DNA of 64,000 nt from Ovis canadensis. Its lineage: Eukaryota; Chordata; Mammalia; Artiodactyla; Bovidae. The notes under the pieces were generated by a model. It ran no database searches, was not told the DNA's origin, and saw nothing but the letters and a program-made list of their open reading frames with translations. Shown here piece after piece: positions 31,956 to 43,091 of the stretch. Made by a program: the position numbers and the translations under genes. Within the stretch, counting starts at the first letter, position 1, and each line of letters starts with the position of its first letter. The stretch spans positions 34,358,501-34,422,500 of the forward strand of contig NC_091245.1 in the NCBI RefSeq assembly GCF_042477335.2. The letters are read 5' to 3'.

Positions 31956-32470
31956 GAGGGGCGGGGCCGGATTCCAGCCACCCCGTGGGCGGGGGCGGGG
32001 GCGGGCCCACGTGCTTCCCCGGGCCAGAGAGCAGGTCCCCGGGCGGGGGCTGGGGTGGCTCCCGGGAGGCGGGGAGGGAGCCGGGACGCCACGTCGCCTG
32101 CCCTGGCCGGGCTGCACACTCCGCTCCGCCCAGCCCTCCCGGGCCTCCCCATAGAAGGTAAACTCGGGCAGGATCCCACTGGGGCTGGCGGGGCCTGGCG
32201 TCCTGCTGGTTCCAGTTTCTGAAGAGCCCGGCCCTGAGCAAACACGGACTGGGAGGAGGGTTCTGGAAGCTTTCCCATCAGATAAGCAGATTAACTCCCA
32301 GCTGCCTGGGAGCCACCCACACGGGAACCAGTGTGCGGCCTCCCTGGCGGTTGACAGTCCCTGCGGGCTGCCCAGAGCCACCTGAAGGCGGCTCAAGGTT
32401 CCAGTCCAGTCCGGCGCTGGCCAGGACTGCCAGGCGGGCCGACGAGGCTCAGGGGCCGCCCCAGCTCCAC
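31956..32470. promoter_or_regulatory. CpG-island-like block with GC boxes
   Basis: This is the densest CpG region in the window, with about 17 CpGs in the first 160 bp by eye. It contains three tandem GGGCGG boxes (31987-32004), another GC box near 31958, and a CACGTG E-box (32008-32013). The G-runs around 31987-32005 fit a G-quadruplex motif. A donor-like AAG/GTAAAC junction lies at 32157/32158 on the plus strand. CpG islands usually mark promoters, so this may be the start of an unannotated or alternative transcript. The open frames here (up to 169 residues on the minus strand) look compositional. Confidence 0.55.
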
Positions 32471-32639
32471 CTCCAAATATGGACCGATCTTCCTGCTACA
32501 GCTTGCTTCTTCCCTAACTCTCTAGGGCGTTCGTGTTCCGACGCATTAGTAAAAACGCTTAGAATGTTTGTTTTCTTTCTGAGAAGGAGGCCGAGGGATA
32601 TTGCCAAGACCGGCATGAACTCCCAACCCGGGGCATTGT
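32471..32639. other. No gene recognised
   Basis: Transition from the CpG-rich block into AT-richer DNA. Confidence 0.35.
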
Positions 32640-32880
32640 CTGTCGGACATTTTTCTGGACAGACTTGGGTCTGGGTACCAGTTCTGCCACTTTCTAGCCA
32701 GGTGACCTTTGTGTAGATTTCTTCATCTTTCTGAGCTTTGCTGTCCTAATCTGTAAAATGGGGATAATGATACCTATCTCTAAAATATGTTCTGAGAAGT
32801 AGATTAGATAAAGAGATTATACATATTAAGTATTTAGTGCCCTCAATGTCAATTAACATTGTTATTAATTGTTATTACGA
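32640..32880 (+). mobile_element. MIR-like SINE
   Basis: 'tgccactttctagccaggtgac', then 'ctaatctgtaaaatggggataat' and 'gtcaattaacattgttatt' give the whole MIR order. Confidence 0.65.
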
Positions 32881-33904
32881 ATGACTAATAACGACACTCA
32901 GGATTATTACTAATGCTACTATAAGTAAAAAAAAAATAAGCTCAATTAAAATTTTTTACTGAGGGAAATATCAACAGTTTTATGAGAGGTAAAGAAGAGT
33001 AACACTGGGTCAGAAAGTATATGCACATGGCCTCATTTAATATTCAAGCAGCTTCACAAGGCAGGCTTTATTATCCCCATTATGCAGATGGGGAAGTTGA
33101 GGCTCCTGGAAGTTAAGTAATTTGCCTCCAACACATACTGAGTTAGTACCTGATGTCCTGACCTCCCTTCTTCAAAGTGTCTCTTAAGCTCCAGCTACTC
33201 CACACCTGCCAGCCTCAGCAGAGATGCCTGTATCTATTAGGGAATGCCTTTTCTTCCCCTAGGCTCACCGAATTACAGGAAAATCGGAGAGCTCTAGAAA
33301 GTGGATAAAGGTCACCTCCTCCAGGCAGCTTTCCTTATTCTCTCCCTCCTCCCTTTGTAGAACAAACCCTCCCTCTCTGTTCTCCAGGTGCCTGGAGCAT
33401 GTGACTGCACCCCCTTGTAGGCTGTGTGTCTCCTCCAGGGAGTGTGCTTCTCTGATGCAGACACTACACTTTTTTCACCATGGGAGGGTAAGTATGGTGT
33501 TGTAATAAAGTACATGCTTAGAAGCCCAACTGCCCTGGCTCAAATCTTGGCTTTACTACTTGCTGGTTGTGAGGGTTGAATAAGTTATATAAGTTCTCTT
33601 TGCCTCACTTCCCGGATCCTATAAAAATGGAAATTAACAAGGAGAGTGGCCTGATGGCCTTGCTGTAGGATTGAATGACCATCTAGATCTAATCTATGTA
33701 GTTCTAGATATACTATTGTGAATCTCTTGAGTGATAGATGTCCAGCGAATGATGACAGGAATGCTGAGGATCTGAACTTTGCTTGTTGACAAAAGTGAAG
33801 CATAAAAAGAATGTCACTGAGCATGCTGGGTCAAGGGGTAAGACCTGGTTCCAAATCTGTCTCTAACTTCCTGGGTGGACTTAGGCCTGTCTCTTCCTAT
33901 CTCT
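32881..33904. other. Single-copy DNA with a MIR trace
   Basis: 33020-33160 has an antisense MIR-like core ('ttattatccccattatgcag', 'agttgaggctcctgg'). 33480-33600 may be another MIR. No gene is supported. Confidence 0.4.
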
Positions 33905-34236
33905 TGAAAGTCCCTTGGACTGCAATGAGATCCAACCAGTCAGTCCTAAAGGAAATCAGTCCTGAATATTCATTGGAAGAACTGATGCTGAAGCTGAAAT
34001 TCCAATACTTTGGCCACCTGATGCGAAGAACTGACTCATTGGAAAAGACCTTGATGCTGGACAAGATTGAAGGCAGGAGGAGAAGGGGACAACAGAGGAT
34101 GAGATGGTTGGATGGCATCACCAATTTGATGGACATGAGTTTGAGCAAGCTCTGGGAGTTGGTGATGGACAGGGAAGCCTGGTGTGCTGCAGTCCACGGG
34201 GTCACAAAGAGTTGAACACGACTGAACTGAACTGAA
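33905..34236 (+). mobile_element. BovB 3'-end insertion
   Basis: Sense BovB C-terminus and tail; the frame stays open over most of its length. It ends 'actgaactgaactgaa'. The flanks ttcctatctct (33894) and ttcctctctct (34238) match at 10 of 11 bases, a probable target-site duplication. Confidence 0.87.
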
Positions 34237-34825
34237 TTTCCTCTCTCTGAATTTATTTCTCTTGCTGAAAGAGAAGTTTGACTCCTGCAGCTGGATAGTT
34301 TTGAAGAGTAATATTCAATAGTGTATTAATGATCAGTTCTTTTCCTGTAGGACTTTTACTTGAGTAATGTTCCAAGTTAGAGGTTATACCCAGAAATAAA
34401 TGACTGGCTCACCAATGGAAGGACAAACCTCGAGCACTGGTAGGTGATTGTGCTAACCAGCTTTTACTGAGCACGTGGTAGTGCTGGGCATTGTGCAATG
34501 TGCCATCAGTATCCTGTTTATTTTTCTCCAGAACCCTGTAAAGAGGTATCACTGTGATCTTTATATTACAGCTGAGAAAACAGAGGTTCAGAGGTTAGAA
34601 GCAGTTGGATAGGCAGTAGAGTCCTTATTTGTTAGACTCCAATTCCCTACTGCCTACGAGAATCCTCTCTGGAGCCAACCTGTTCAAATATCTCTGAGGG
34701 AAAGGAACCTATTATCTTTCCAACCAGCCCATTATTAGGTATCCTGAATAACTGAGAAAGGTAAAGCTGTCATTTTTATATTCACTTCATGAGTGGACTT
34801 AACTCAAGGCAGACACGATTTGGGT
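34237..34825. other. Single-copy DNA with a MIR
   Basis: 34450-34640 reads as a MIR ('ttttactgagcacgtgg', 'agctgagaaaacagagg'). The rest was not recognised. Confidence 0.45.
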
Positions 34826-34834
34826 AGAGGGTTA

Positions 34835-35056
34835 GTGAAGTCAAGTGAAGTGTAAGTCGCTCAGTTGTGTCCAACGCTTTGTGAGTCCAAGGACTCTAGA
34901 CCACCAGGCTCCGCTGTCCATGGGATTTCCCAGGCAAGAATACTCGAGTGGGTTGCTATTTCCTTCTCCAGGGGACCTTCCCAACCCACGACTTGAACCC
35001 AGGTCTTCTGAGTTGCAGGCAGATTCTTTACCATCTTAGCCATCCAGGGAAGCCCC
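34835..35056 (-). mobile_element. Bov-tA SINE with target-site duplication
   Basis: Complete antisense copy, from the 'gtgaagtcaagtgaag' tail to 'atccagggaagcccc'. The 9-bp repeat agagggtta at 34826-34834 and 35057-35065 flanks it. Confidence 0.9.
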
Positions 35057-35065
35057 AGAGGGTTA

Positions 35066-35485
35066 AGGAAAGGGAAATTATAAATCCTGTGTACCACCTT
35101 CCCCCGCCCCACCTCAGGAAGTCTTCAGATGCCAGTTTACAACGGAGTGATCAGAAGACAGATCAGGTCACCTTTTTGACCTCACCCGTGCCCTTCACCC
35201 ACAGAGTCTGGCCTGAGGATAGAGCTGGGGGATGTTGAAATATTCCAGTATGGCCTAGATTGGGGTTGGGCTGAATGTGAAGTCAGAAATTTGTGTTGGT
35301 GATCACCAGAATTGATTCCCTTAGGGGTGGTATTTCAGGGAGCACATTAACAAAATGTTTGAAGAGAAATGAGAACTGCAAAACCTAAAGGAGAAACTGG
35401 CTCCAGGATGACTGACTTTGTCTGGCTTTGTTGGTTTGCTGTTTCACCAGAAGCAAATATCCTGCTTGAACAGCCGTAAAGACTT
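35066..35485. other. No gene or repeat recognised
   Basis: Anonymous single-copy DNA. Confidence 0.35.
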
Positions 35486-35790
35486 GTCATTCCCAACAAG
35501 ATAAAGTCCAGACTACAAGGGCTGGCACTCGAGGTCCTTCACTATCTCGTCCCAACTCACCCTTTTAATCTCTTCTCGGATCATGTTCCCAGCCCCATTC
35601 CCAGCCCGAGAATTCCATGCAGTTCCCTAAATTTTCCATGTTTGTTCCTGCCTCTATGCCTTGGTATATGCTATTCCTTCTGCCCATGGCATGCCAGCAG
35701 ACATCACATTTAGATGACACCAATCCCATTTTCAAACATGTCAGATTTCCTCTTCCATTCCCAAGACTTCTGTAGTCCCTGCAAAGAGAG
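35486..35790 (+). mobile_element. L2 3' region fragment
   Basis: 'agataaagtccagactacaagg', 'ggtccttcactatctcgtcc', then 'tatgctattccttctgcc' follow L2 order. Confidence 0.6.
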
Positions 35791-36704
35791 AGCTTTTGCT
35801 GACTTTTTAGAATTGCAGCCAAACACAGAAACAAATCAAAGAATAAGTGGAAACATTGAGAGTGAAGGCATTGTGTGCCCTAACCTAAAGCGTTACCAAA
35901 AGCATTGTAGTAAAACCCAAACTCATAAGGCTGCATATCAATATGGTTTGGAAAACCTTTTATTACTCTGAAGCTGATTTAAGGATGATACACAAATGAG
36001 CTCCTAAATCAGAACAAATCACTGTGTTATACTGAAGTCCAACAACAGGACTGAAAAGCATTGTTAGGGGAACCTGGGCAGCTTATTCAGGAAGTTAACC
36101 AGGGTGGGGGAGGCCTTCCCTGGGGCATTTTCATCACAGGGTCTAAGGTGTAAGGAAAGAGATTCAGAGGTCCGTTCTTCACAATAACAAAATGTTAGCA
36201 TTAAGTCAGGTGGCCATCTGATTTTGTTTGCCCAGGAAGTTCTGGTTTTCACCCAGTGTCCTGACATAATTATCAGTAGTTCTGCTTTTATTGTCAGGTA
36301 CCCTAGTGTGGAAGATAGATTGTATGGTGCTAGATAACCAAACGAGAGCTTGTCTAGGCGGTTGCTTTTCTAAGGCCCTGCCATCTGTTGGATGCCAGTC
36401 TGCTCTTCCAGACCCAGCCTCTGTCCTGTCCTCTGCGACAGATTAATAGCTCTGCCCACGCACTCTCAGGGCTCCCTTCACTCACTTTTCCCCCAGCTAG
36501 GCATCGGGCCTCCTCACCAAGCTGTATTCCAAGTTATCTCCTCACGGATGTCCTGGACATGGTAGGTTCTTAACAAGAGGTTGTAGAGTGAATTGTTTTT
36601 TTAAAAAAAATTTCCCAAGAATTTTTTGTTTGGGTTTACTTAAAGAGTAAAAAACTTAACCTTTATATATAAACACTGAAAAGTAGATATAAAATGAGAG
36701 AAAG
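35791..36704. other. No gene recognised
   Basis: About 0.9 kb with no clear repeat. 36400-36570 is pyrimidine-rich, with weak L2-like wording. Open frames are under 70 residues, apart from one of 85 that starts in the L2. Confidence 0.38.
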
Positions 36705-36880
36705 TATCATTCACTCAGTCGTGTCCAGCTCTTTGCGACCCCATGGACTGCAGCCTGCCAGGCTCTGTGCATGAGATTCTCCAGGCAGTAATACTGGAAT
36801 GAGTTGCCATTTTCTTCTCCAGGGGATCTTTCCAACCCAGGGATTGAACCCTGGTCTCCCATACTGCAGGTAGATGAAAA
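36705..36880 (-). mobile_element. Bov-tA SINE, partial head
   Basis: Antisense body from 'cactcagtcgtgtccag', with a reversed head that decays after 'ctcccatactgcagg'. Confidence 0.82.
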
Positions 36881-37000
36881 CTAAGAAACTACCAGAGGCC
36901 CAGAGTATTTAAATGATCCAGTGAAGCCTCACAGCCAGTGAGTGGCAAAGTCAGCATCAGGACCCAGTTCTCTGAATCCATGTTTCTTGATCCCTGCACA

Positions 37001-37536
37001 GTTCAGTTCAGTCTCTCGGTCCTGTCCGACTCTGTGACCCCATGGACTTCAGCACACCAGGCTTCCCTGTCCATCGCCAACTCCTGGAGCTTCTGCAAAC
37101 TCACGTCCATTGAGCTGGTGATGCCATCCAACCATCTCATCCTCTGTCATGCCCTTCTCCTCCTGCCTTCAATCTTGCCCAGCATCAGGGTCTTTTCTAG
37201 TGAGTCAGTTCTTCACATCAGGTGGCCAAATTATTGGAATTTCAGCTTCAGCATCAGTCCTTCCAATGAATATTCAGGACTGATTTCCTTTAGGATTGAC
37301 TGTTTTGATCTTGCAGTTCAAGGGACTCTCAAGAGTCTTCTCAAACACTACAGTTCAAAAGCATCAATTCCAGGAAATTTTCCTTGGAAGAAAAGCTATG
37401 ACCAACCTAGACAGCATATTAAAGAGCAGAGACATTACTTTGCCAACAAAGGTCTGTCTAGTCAAAGCTATGGTTTTTCCAGTAGTCACTTATGGATGTA
37501 AGAGCTGGACTAGAAGGAAAGCTGAGCACCAAAGAA
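37001..37536 (-). mobile_element. BovB insertion with internal inversion (twin-priming)
   Basis: 37001-37370 is the antisense BovB 3' end. From about 37382 to 37536 the upstream-adjacent part of BovB reads in sense (ttggaagaaaagctatgacc through gctgagcaccaaagaattga). The two parts meet at the same BovB position (the 'gaattgatg' region), with about 10 unmatched bases at the join. The 14-bp repeat ttgatccctgcaca at 36987-37000 and 37537-37550 brackets the whole unit, so it is one insertion event with a 5' inversion. Confidence 0.9.
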
Positions 37537-37550
37537 TTGATCCCTGCACA

Positions 37551-37739
37551 ACACACTTCTAATTCCTTTGGACTGACAAACGACATTTGATCAGGAACAC
37601 TCTTATCTTGTCAAACCTGGAGTTAGAATGTGAGCTATCTGCCTCAGCTAGGCTTACATGGATACAGTTAAACCATGCACAGACCCAAATTTAGAGGAGT
37701 AGAGAAGAAAAATGGTGCATAATTAGGCTCTAAATCATG
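37551..37739. other. No gene or repeat recognised
   Basis: Anonymous single-copy stretch. Confidence 0.35.
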
Positions 37740-37980
37740 AGCTTTGGAAGAAAGCAAGCTGGGGTTCAGGTCCTGATTCCTCACTTACTTGCTGAGTGAC
37801 TTTTGTCAAGTTACTTAATCTCTCTGAGGCTTAGTCTCCCCATCTAAAATGGGAAGAATAGTATGTTTTTTTGTAGGATTTGGTGGTTTAAATGAAATAA
37901 CATGGAAAGCACTCACCAGTTTCGGAAAGTAGTAAACAATACAAAATTATAGGCACTAATATAATTACATTATAGTAATA
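37740..37980 (+). mobile_element. MIR-like SINE
   Basis: 'tcctgattcctcacttacttgc', 'aagttacttaatctctctgagg', then 'atctaaaatgggaagaatag' give clear MIR order. Confidence 0.65.
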
Positions 37981-37986
37981 TATGAC

Positions 37987-38757
37987 ACCACCCTTATGGC
38001 AGAAAGTGAAGAGGAGCTAAAAAGCCTCTTGATGAAAGTGAAAGAGGAGAGCGAAAAAGTTGGCTTAAAGCTCAACATTCAGAAAACGAAGATCATGGCG
38101 TCCGGTCCCATCACTTCATGGGAAATCAATGGGGAAACAGTGGAAGCAGTGTCAGACTTTATTTTTTGGGGCTCCAAAATCACTGCAGATGGTGATTGCA
38201 GCCATGAAATTAAAAGACGCTTACTCCTTGGAAGAAAAGTTATGATCAACCTAGATAGTATATTCAAAAGCAGAGACATTACTTTGCCGACTAAGGTCCG
38301 TCTAGTCAAGGCTATGGTTTTTCCTGTGGTCATGTATGGATGTGAGAGTTGGACTGTGAAGAAGGCTGAACACCAAAGAACTGATGCTTTTGAACTGTGG
38401 TGTTGGAGAAGACTCTTGAGGGTCCCTTGGACTGCAAGGAGATCCAACCAGTCCATTCAGAAGGAGATCAACCCTGGGATTTCTTTGGAAGGAATGATGC
38501 TAAAGCTGAAACTCCAGTACTTTGGCCACCTCATGTGAAGAGTTGACTCATTGGAAAAGACTCTGATGATGGGAGGGATTGGGGGTAGGAGGAGAAGGGG
38601 ACGACCGAGGATGAGATGGCTGGATGGTATCACGGACTTGATGGACGTGAGTCTGAGTGAACTCCGGGAGTTGGTGATGGACAGGGAGGCCTGTTGTGCT
38701 GCAATTCATGGGGTCGCAAAGAGTCAGACAAGACTGAGCGACTGAACTGAACTGAAT
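37987..38757 (+). mobile_element. BovB 3' portion, young-looking
   Basis: About 770 bp starting just after the YADD box position ('gacaccacccttatggcag') and running to the 'gaactgaactgaa' tail. The frame is open from 37996 apart from a TGA at 38536-38538, and continues from 38551. It is close to the large copy at 9700-11878 and has the same subfamily bases. The short repeat 'aatatat' at both borders may be its target-site duplication. Confidence 0.92.
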
Positions 38758-39929
38758 ATATTAATATTATATATTATATTTTATAGTAGAATTATTATAA
38801 TTATTACTTACTTCCCAAGCTTGCACTGGAGGAGAGCTTATCAATTTCAAATAGGGAATCAGCAGACATTTCTTTCTGCCCTCAGTTGCCAGTCCCACAA
38901 GCAGCTTGACCTAGGAAACCTGTTTCTGAGGAGGTGATGATTGACATAGGGATTGTATGTAGAGGAGCCTGTGTGACTGGTTCCATTGCCATCAGGCATT
39001 TTCCTATGTTCTTAGAGTCCCTGATATCATGATTTTTTTTCTTTCTTTTTTTTTTGGCTTGTGCTTTGCAAAACTTACTGGTGGGTAGTTTTAATCATCC
39101 TTCCCAGCAGTTTGCAAGAGTATATTATGAAGCTGGAGCTCATAAAACATCTCAGAATACGGGATATGTCAGATATGTCAGAATAAGAGAAAAAGAAGGA
39201 AGATGGCTGCTCATGTTTGTTCACTTGAAATATCGATGACTAGTTCTTTAGTCTTTCACGGTGACTTTCTTTTCTTCTTTCTCTCTTTTTTTCTTTTCTT
39301 TCTTTCTTTATTTTCCCCCAACCTCTGCAGACCTCTGTTTACCATTGAAAATAAAACCAACCCTGATAACCTGGCATCTACCAAAGAAATCCATTCATTC
39401 AAACATTCACCAGCTCATCTATACATTATTAAATACCCACTACACTGGGCCCTATGCCGGGTGTAGACATGCGGGTTACATAAACTGTCTATGGAATAAG
39501 AACAAACCTGGGTTCCAACCTCAGCTTCATTAGTTCCTATTGACTTGATCTTGGACAAATTAGCTACTTACCCTCTGAACCAGCTCCTTCTCTAAACTCC
39601 CTATCTCCATCATGATATCACCGTCATCCTCCTATCCCAGTTCAGAATCTGGAAATGATTTTATTCTCCTCAGTAACCCTCTCCCTCATGTCCAATAAGT
39701 CCCCCAGGGAAGCATGATTTAACTCCCACCTAGCTCTTGAGTGTATCTTCACTATCATCTCCATTCCATTCAACAGATATTCCCTGACAGTCTGCTGTGA
39801 CCCAGGCTCTCTGATGGGCATGAGGATACCCATCCCCAGGGAGCTTCCAGACTGGTCAGATACGCCCACAGACACACAGTTCCCCTACAGTGAATGGGTG
39901 AGATGGTAGTAAAAGCCCACTTTTATTGC
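38758..39929. other. No gene supported; AT-rich and pyrimidine tracts
   Basis: 38757-38812 is AT-rich. 39266-39316 is a TTTCT-type polypyrimidine tract. 39380-39480 may be an old L2- or MIR-related fragment. The rest is anonymous. Confidence 0.4.
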
Positions 39930-40115
39930 CCACTTAATCACTGCTAGACACCATTCTAAGTGCTTTATACCCATTCAATCATTTAATCATCACAGTAACC
40001 CTAAGAGATTGGTACTATTATTATCTTTATTTTATAGATAAGGAAACCTAGGCAACAAAGTAAATAAGCAACTTGCCCAAGGCCACACAGCTAGGCTGCA
40101 GTTGAAGCAATTTGC
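39930..40115 (-). mobile_element. MIR SINE
   Basis: 'tgctagacaccattctaagtgc', 'tcacagtaaccctaagag', 'atagataaggaaacctagg', then 'aaggccacacagctagg'. This is one of the clearest MIR copies here. Confidence 0.75.
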
Positions 40116-40394
40116 AATGGCTTAAGCTTCAAAGCCAGCTAAAAAGCCCCTGCTGTTAACCGCCACTGAACTCTGCCTCTGCTTATGGACCTGGGAGAAG
40201 GGTTTCAGGACAAGAGGAGCAATTTCTAATGAGACTGAAGGTCCACTGAGTGGCTGTCTGTGCTGAGCCTTAAAATCTGAGTAGAGCTTAGTTGGCCAGA
40301 GCAATCCTCCCGGTTCCCTCTGAACCTTCATCGGTCCTACTCCATTAGTCCATTCTTCCTGCCGCACCAGTGAGCTTCTAATCCCCTTCAGTCA
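40116..40394. other. No gene or repeat recognised
   Basis: Anonymous single-copy stretch. Confidence 0.35.
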
Positions 40395-40705
40395 GACTCA
40401 CTGATATGGAGAACAAACTAGTGGTTACCAGTGAGGAGAGGGAAGTGGGGGAAGGGCAACTTAGGGGTAGGGAATTCAAAAAACTATTACAAACAAAATG
40501 AATAAGATACAAGGATATTGTACAGCGCAGGGAAAATAGCCAATATTTTATAATAACTATAAATGGAGTATAGTGCTTAAAATTGCCAGTGTTTTATAAT
40601 AACTATAAATGGAGTATAATCCTTAAAAATTGTGAATCAGTATCCTAGATACCAGAAATTTACATAATATTATAAATCAACTATACCTCAAGTTGAAAAA
40701 AAATA
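40395..40705 (+). mobile_element. L1 3' UTR with a 46-bp tandem duplication
   Basis: L1 wording: 'tggagaacaaactagtggttacc', 'caaggatattgtacagcg', 'ataaatcaactatacctcaag', then an A run. A 27-bp segment at 40546-40572 recurs exactly at 40592-40618 (period 46). Confidence 0.72.
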
Positions 40706-41111
40706 TTGACTTATCACTCTTCTGCTTTTGTTTTAGAATGTCTTTTTCTCCTCTGCAGGAGAGAGTCTAAACGCCTCTGCGTGACCACTGCCTCGGTCTC
40801 AGTTTTGCTCCCATTCCCACCTTCTACACAAGCCTGAGCCACAGTTGTGGTCCTCTGAGGGTAACAGGCTCACTTTTTCCTCAGTGGGTGTCAGGTGTAG
40901 GGTCTCACTTCCTCAGTTGCCTTCCACACTCAGCTTCTTCCAAGGATGCCTTCCTGGATCCCACAGGCAAAGTGAAGTACTGTCAACAGCACGCTCATCA
41001 TACCCCAGATACTGCGATTTTAGCTTCTCCCCCTGAATCGGAGCAGTTGGCTTCTGATTCTGTCTCCTTCTTTACACGGTGAGGTCCTTGAGGGGTGTTA
41101 GGCCCTCCTAA
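40706..41111. other. No gene or repeat recognised
   Basis: Pyrimidine-rich single-copy DNA. The two overlapping plus-strand frames of about 63 residues show no domain. Confidence 0.35.
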
Positions 41112-41495
41112 CAGGAAGGCTGAGAGCTGAAGAATTGAAACTTTCGAACTATGGTGCTGCAGAAGACTCTTGAGAGTCCCTTGGACTGCAAGGAGATCAA
41201 ACCAGTCAATCCTAAAGGAAATCAACCCTGAGTATTCATTGGAAGGACTGATACTGAAGCTCTAGTCCTTTGGCCACCTGATGTGAAGAGCCAGCTCATT
41301 GGGAAAGACCCCAAGGCTGAGAAGGATTGAAGGCAGGAGGAGAAGAGGGCAGCAGAGGATGAGATGGTTGGATGGTATCATCAACTCAATGGACATGAGT
41401 CTGAGCAAACTCTGGGACATAGTGAAGGACAGGGAAGCCTGGCATGCTGCAGTCCATGGGATTGCAAAGAGTCGGATACGACTTAGTGACTGAAC
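41112..41495 (+). mobile_element. BovB 3'-end insertion
   Basis: Sense BovB from 'gctgagagctgaagaattg' to 'acttagtgactgaac'. A short deletion removes part of the 'gctgaaactccaatac' segment (tactgaagctctagtcc). Confidence 0.86.
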
Positions 41496-41628
41496 AACAA
41501 CAGCATGGCCTGACACCTAATGAACTCTTAGAATGAATGAGTGAGTAAATGAATGAGTAAGTATTGAGAACAGGGGAAATTTTTATGTCTTTTTATCTCT
41601 TGCAGCTCATAGTATAGCGCTGAGGACA

Positions 41629-41845
41629 GGGGCTTCCTTGGTGGCTCAGATGGCAAAGAATCTGCCTGCAATGCAGGAGACCCAGGTTTGATCCCTGGGT
41701 GGAGAAGATCCCCTGGAGAAGGGAGTGGCTACCCCATTCCAGTACTCTTGCCTGGAGAATCCCATGGACGGAGGAGGCTGGCAGTCTACAGTGCATGGAC
41801 TTGCAAGGAGTGGGACATGACTGAGTGACTAACACTTTCACTCAG
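41629..41845 (+). mobile_element. Bov-tA SINE
   Basis: Complete sense copy ending 'gactgagtgactaacactttc'. Confidence 0.88.
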
Positions 41846-41936
41846 GGGCACATCCAGTCAAATATCAACTTACACAATCAGAACTATGGGATACAATCAG
41901 AACTATGAGAGGGTAAATGCTGTCTGTGAAGGCAGA

Positions 41937-42090
41937 AGCATCATGAGAAGAGCACTGGACAAGTGACTAGGAGGTCTGGGTTGTTAGCTGGGTCCTATCG
42001 CCAATTAGCTCTGTGGCCTTGGGCAAGACATTAATGTTTCTGAGCCTCCATTTCCTCAGCTGTAACACTGCTGTGAAAAGTCCAAGAGGG
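41937..42090 (+). mobile_element. MIR-like SINE
   Basis: 'tagctctgtggccttgggcaag', then 'gagcctccatttcctcagctg' is MIR wording. Confidence 0.6.
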
Positions 42091-42689
42091 CATGGGTGCT
42101 GAAGAATTTGCGATGTGCTGGACTGGCCACTGGAAGTCAAAGGCAGGATTCCTCCAGCTAATCTCCAAGTAACACTGCTACTGCAGGCCATGGGGCAAAC
42201 CTTTCCCACCCTTTCTCCTCTTCTTGGTCCGAGTCCAGGAAGAGTTCCATCTGTACCTTGTCTGCAAGCCAGACTCCGAACCTAGTGTTTGGAAAAACAG
42301 GCAAATTATATTCGTCCAGGTGTATCCTGTCTATATACTGAGCTGTAAGGCCAAGTTTGTTCTCAGAATAAAGCGAGTGCAGGCACGTGTGTGTGTGCAT
42401 GCTTTCATTAGCAGGGCAGAGTTCAGGATAATAAAGGCAACTGTGAGGTACTGCTGAGAGCTCTGAACTTAGCATCAGAATATTTGGGTCTTAATTCCCA
42501 CCATTGTCACTTCTGTAATGGATGACTTAGGTTGTATTATCAACCTCCCTCATCTCTAATATGAAGGCAATGCATTTGCCATAGATTCACTGTGAAGATT
42601 AAATGAAATAGAAATATAAGGCAGATAGCCCTGAACCTAGTGTGTGGTATGTACTACCTTGATGTTTGTTTGTTGATTTTTGCTTGTGT
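42091..42689. other. Single-copy DNA with a MIR trace
   Basis: 42475-42640 may be a sense MIR ('cttctgtaatggatgacttagg', 'agattaaatgaaatagaaat'). The rest was not recognised. Confidence 0.4.
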
Positions 42690-42880
42690 TAATAATAAGT
42701 GTCTAACATTTTCTAGGTGTTCTCTATGCATCAGGCTTCATGCTAAGCATTTCACGTATATTATATTCTTCCAGTCTCATCACAACTTTAAAAGAGAGGT
42801 CTTATCATCTCATCCTAAAGACTAGGAAATTGAGGTTTTAATAGGTTAGGCATCTACTGTGAGGTCACAATAGAATGGTA
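42690..42880 (-). mobile_element. MIR SINE
   Basis: 'tctatgcatcaggcttcatgc', 'taagcatttcacgtatatt', then 'actaggaaattgaggttt' give antisense MIR order. Confidence 0.65.
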
Positions 42881-43079
42881 ATTAAGAGAGCCAGGGCTCT
42901 CTGGCCTCCAGTAGAGCCCAGATGCTTGTTGCTATATTGGGAACTGATGGATTTGGGACTTCTAATGCGAATATGTCTGTCAGCATTTCCCACCTTATTC
43001 TGCTAAGAAATTATACTAAGCATACAGTAAGAACAGGGAAAAAGCTGACGACTCAAGTAATTGAAATATAAGCTTAATT
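42881..43079. other. No gene or repeat recognised
   Basis: Anonymous single-copy stretch up to the BovB target-site duplication. Confidence 0.35.
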
Positions 43080-43091
43080 ACATAAGTATCT

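Noticed and set aside
31887-32396. 169-residue minus-strand open frame in the GC-rich block
   Set aside because: Low-complexity Pro/Arg/Gly-rich translation expected of a CpG island in any frame; three overlapping frames are equally open.
36938-37501. 187-residue plus-strand open frame
   Set aside because: It is the antisense reading of a BovB 3' end, a recurrent shadow frame seen at every antisense BovB copy.
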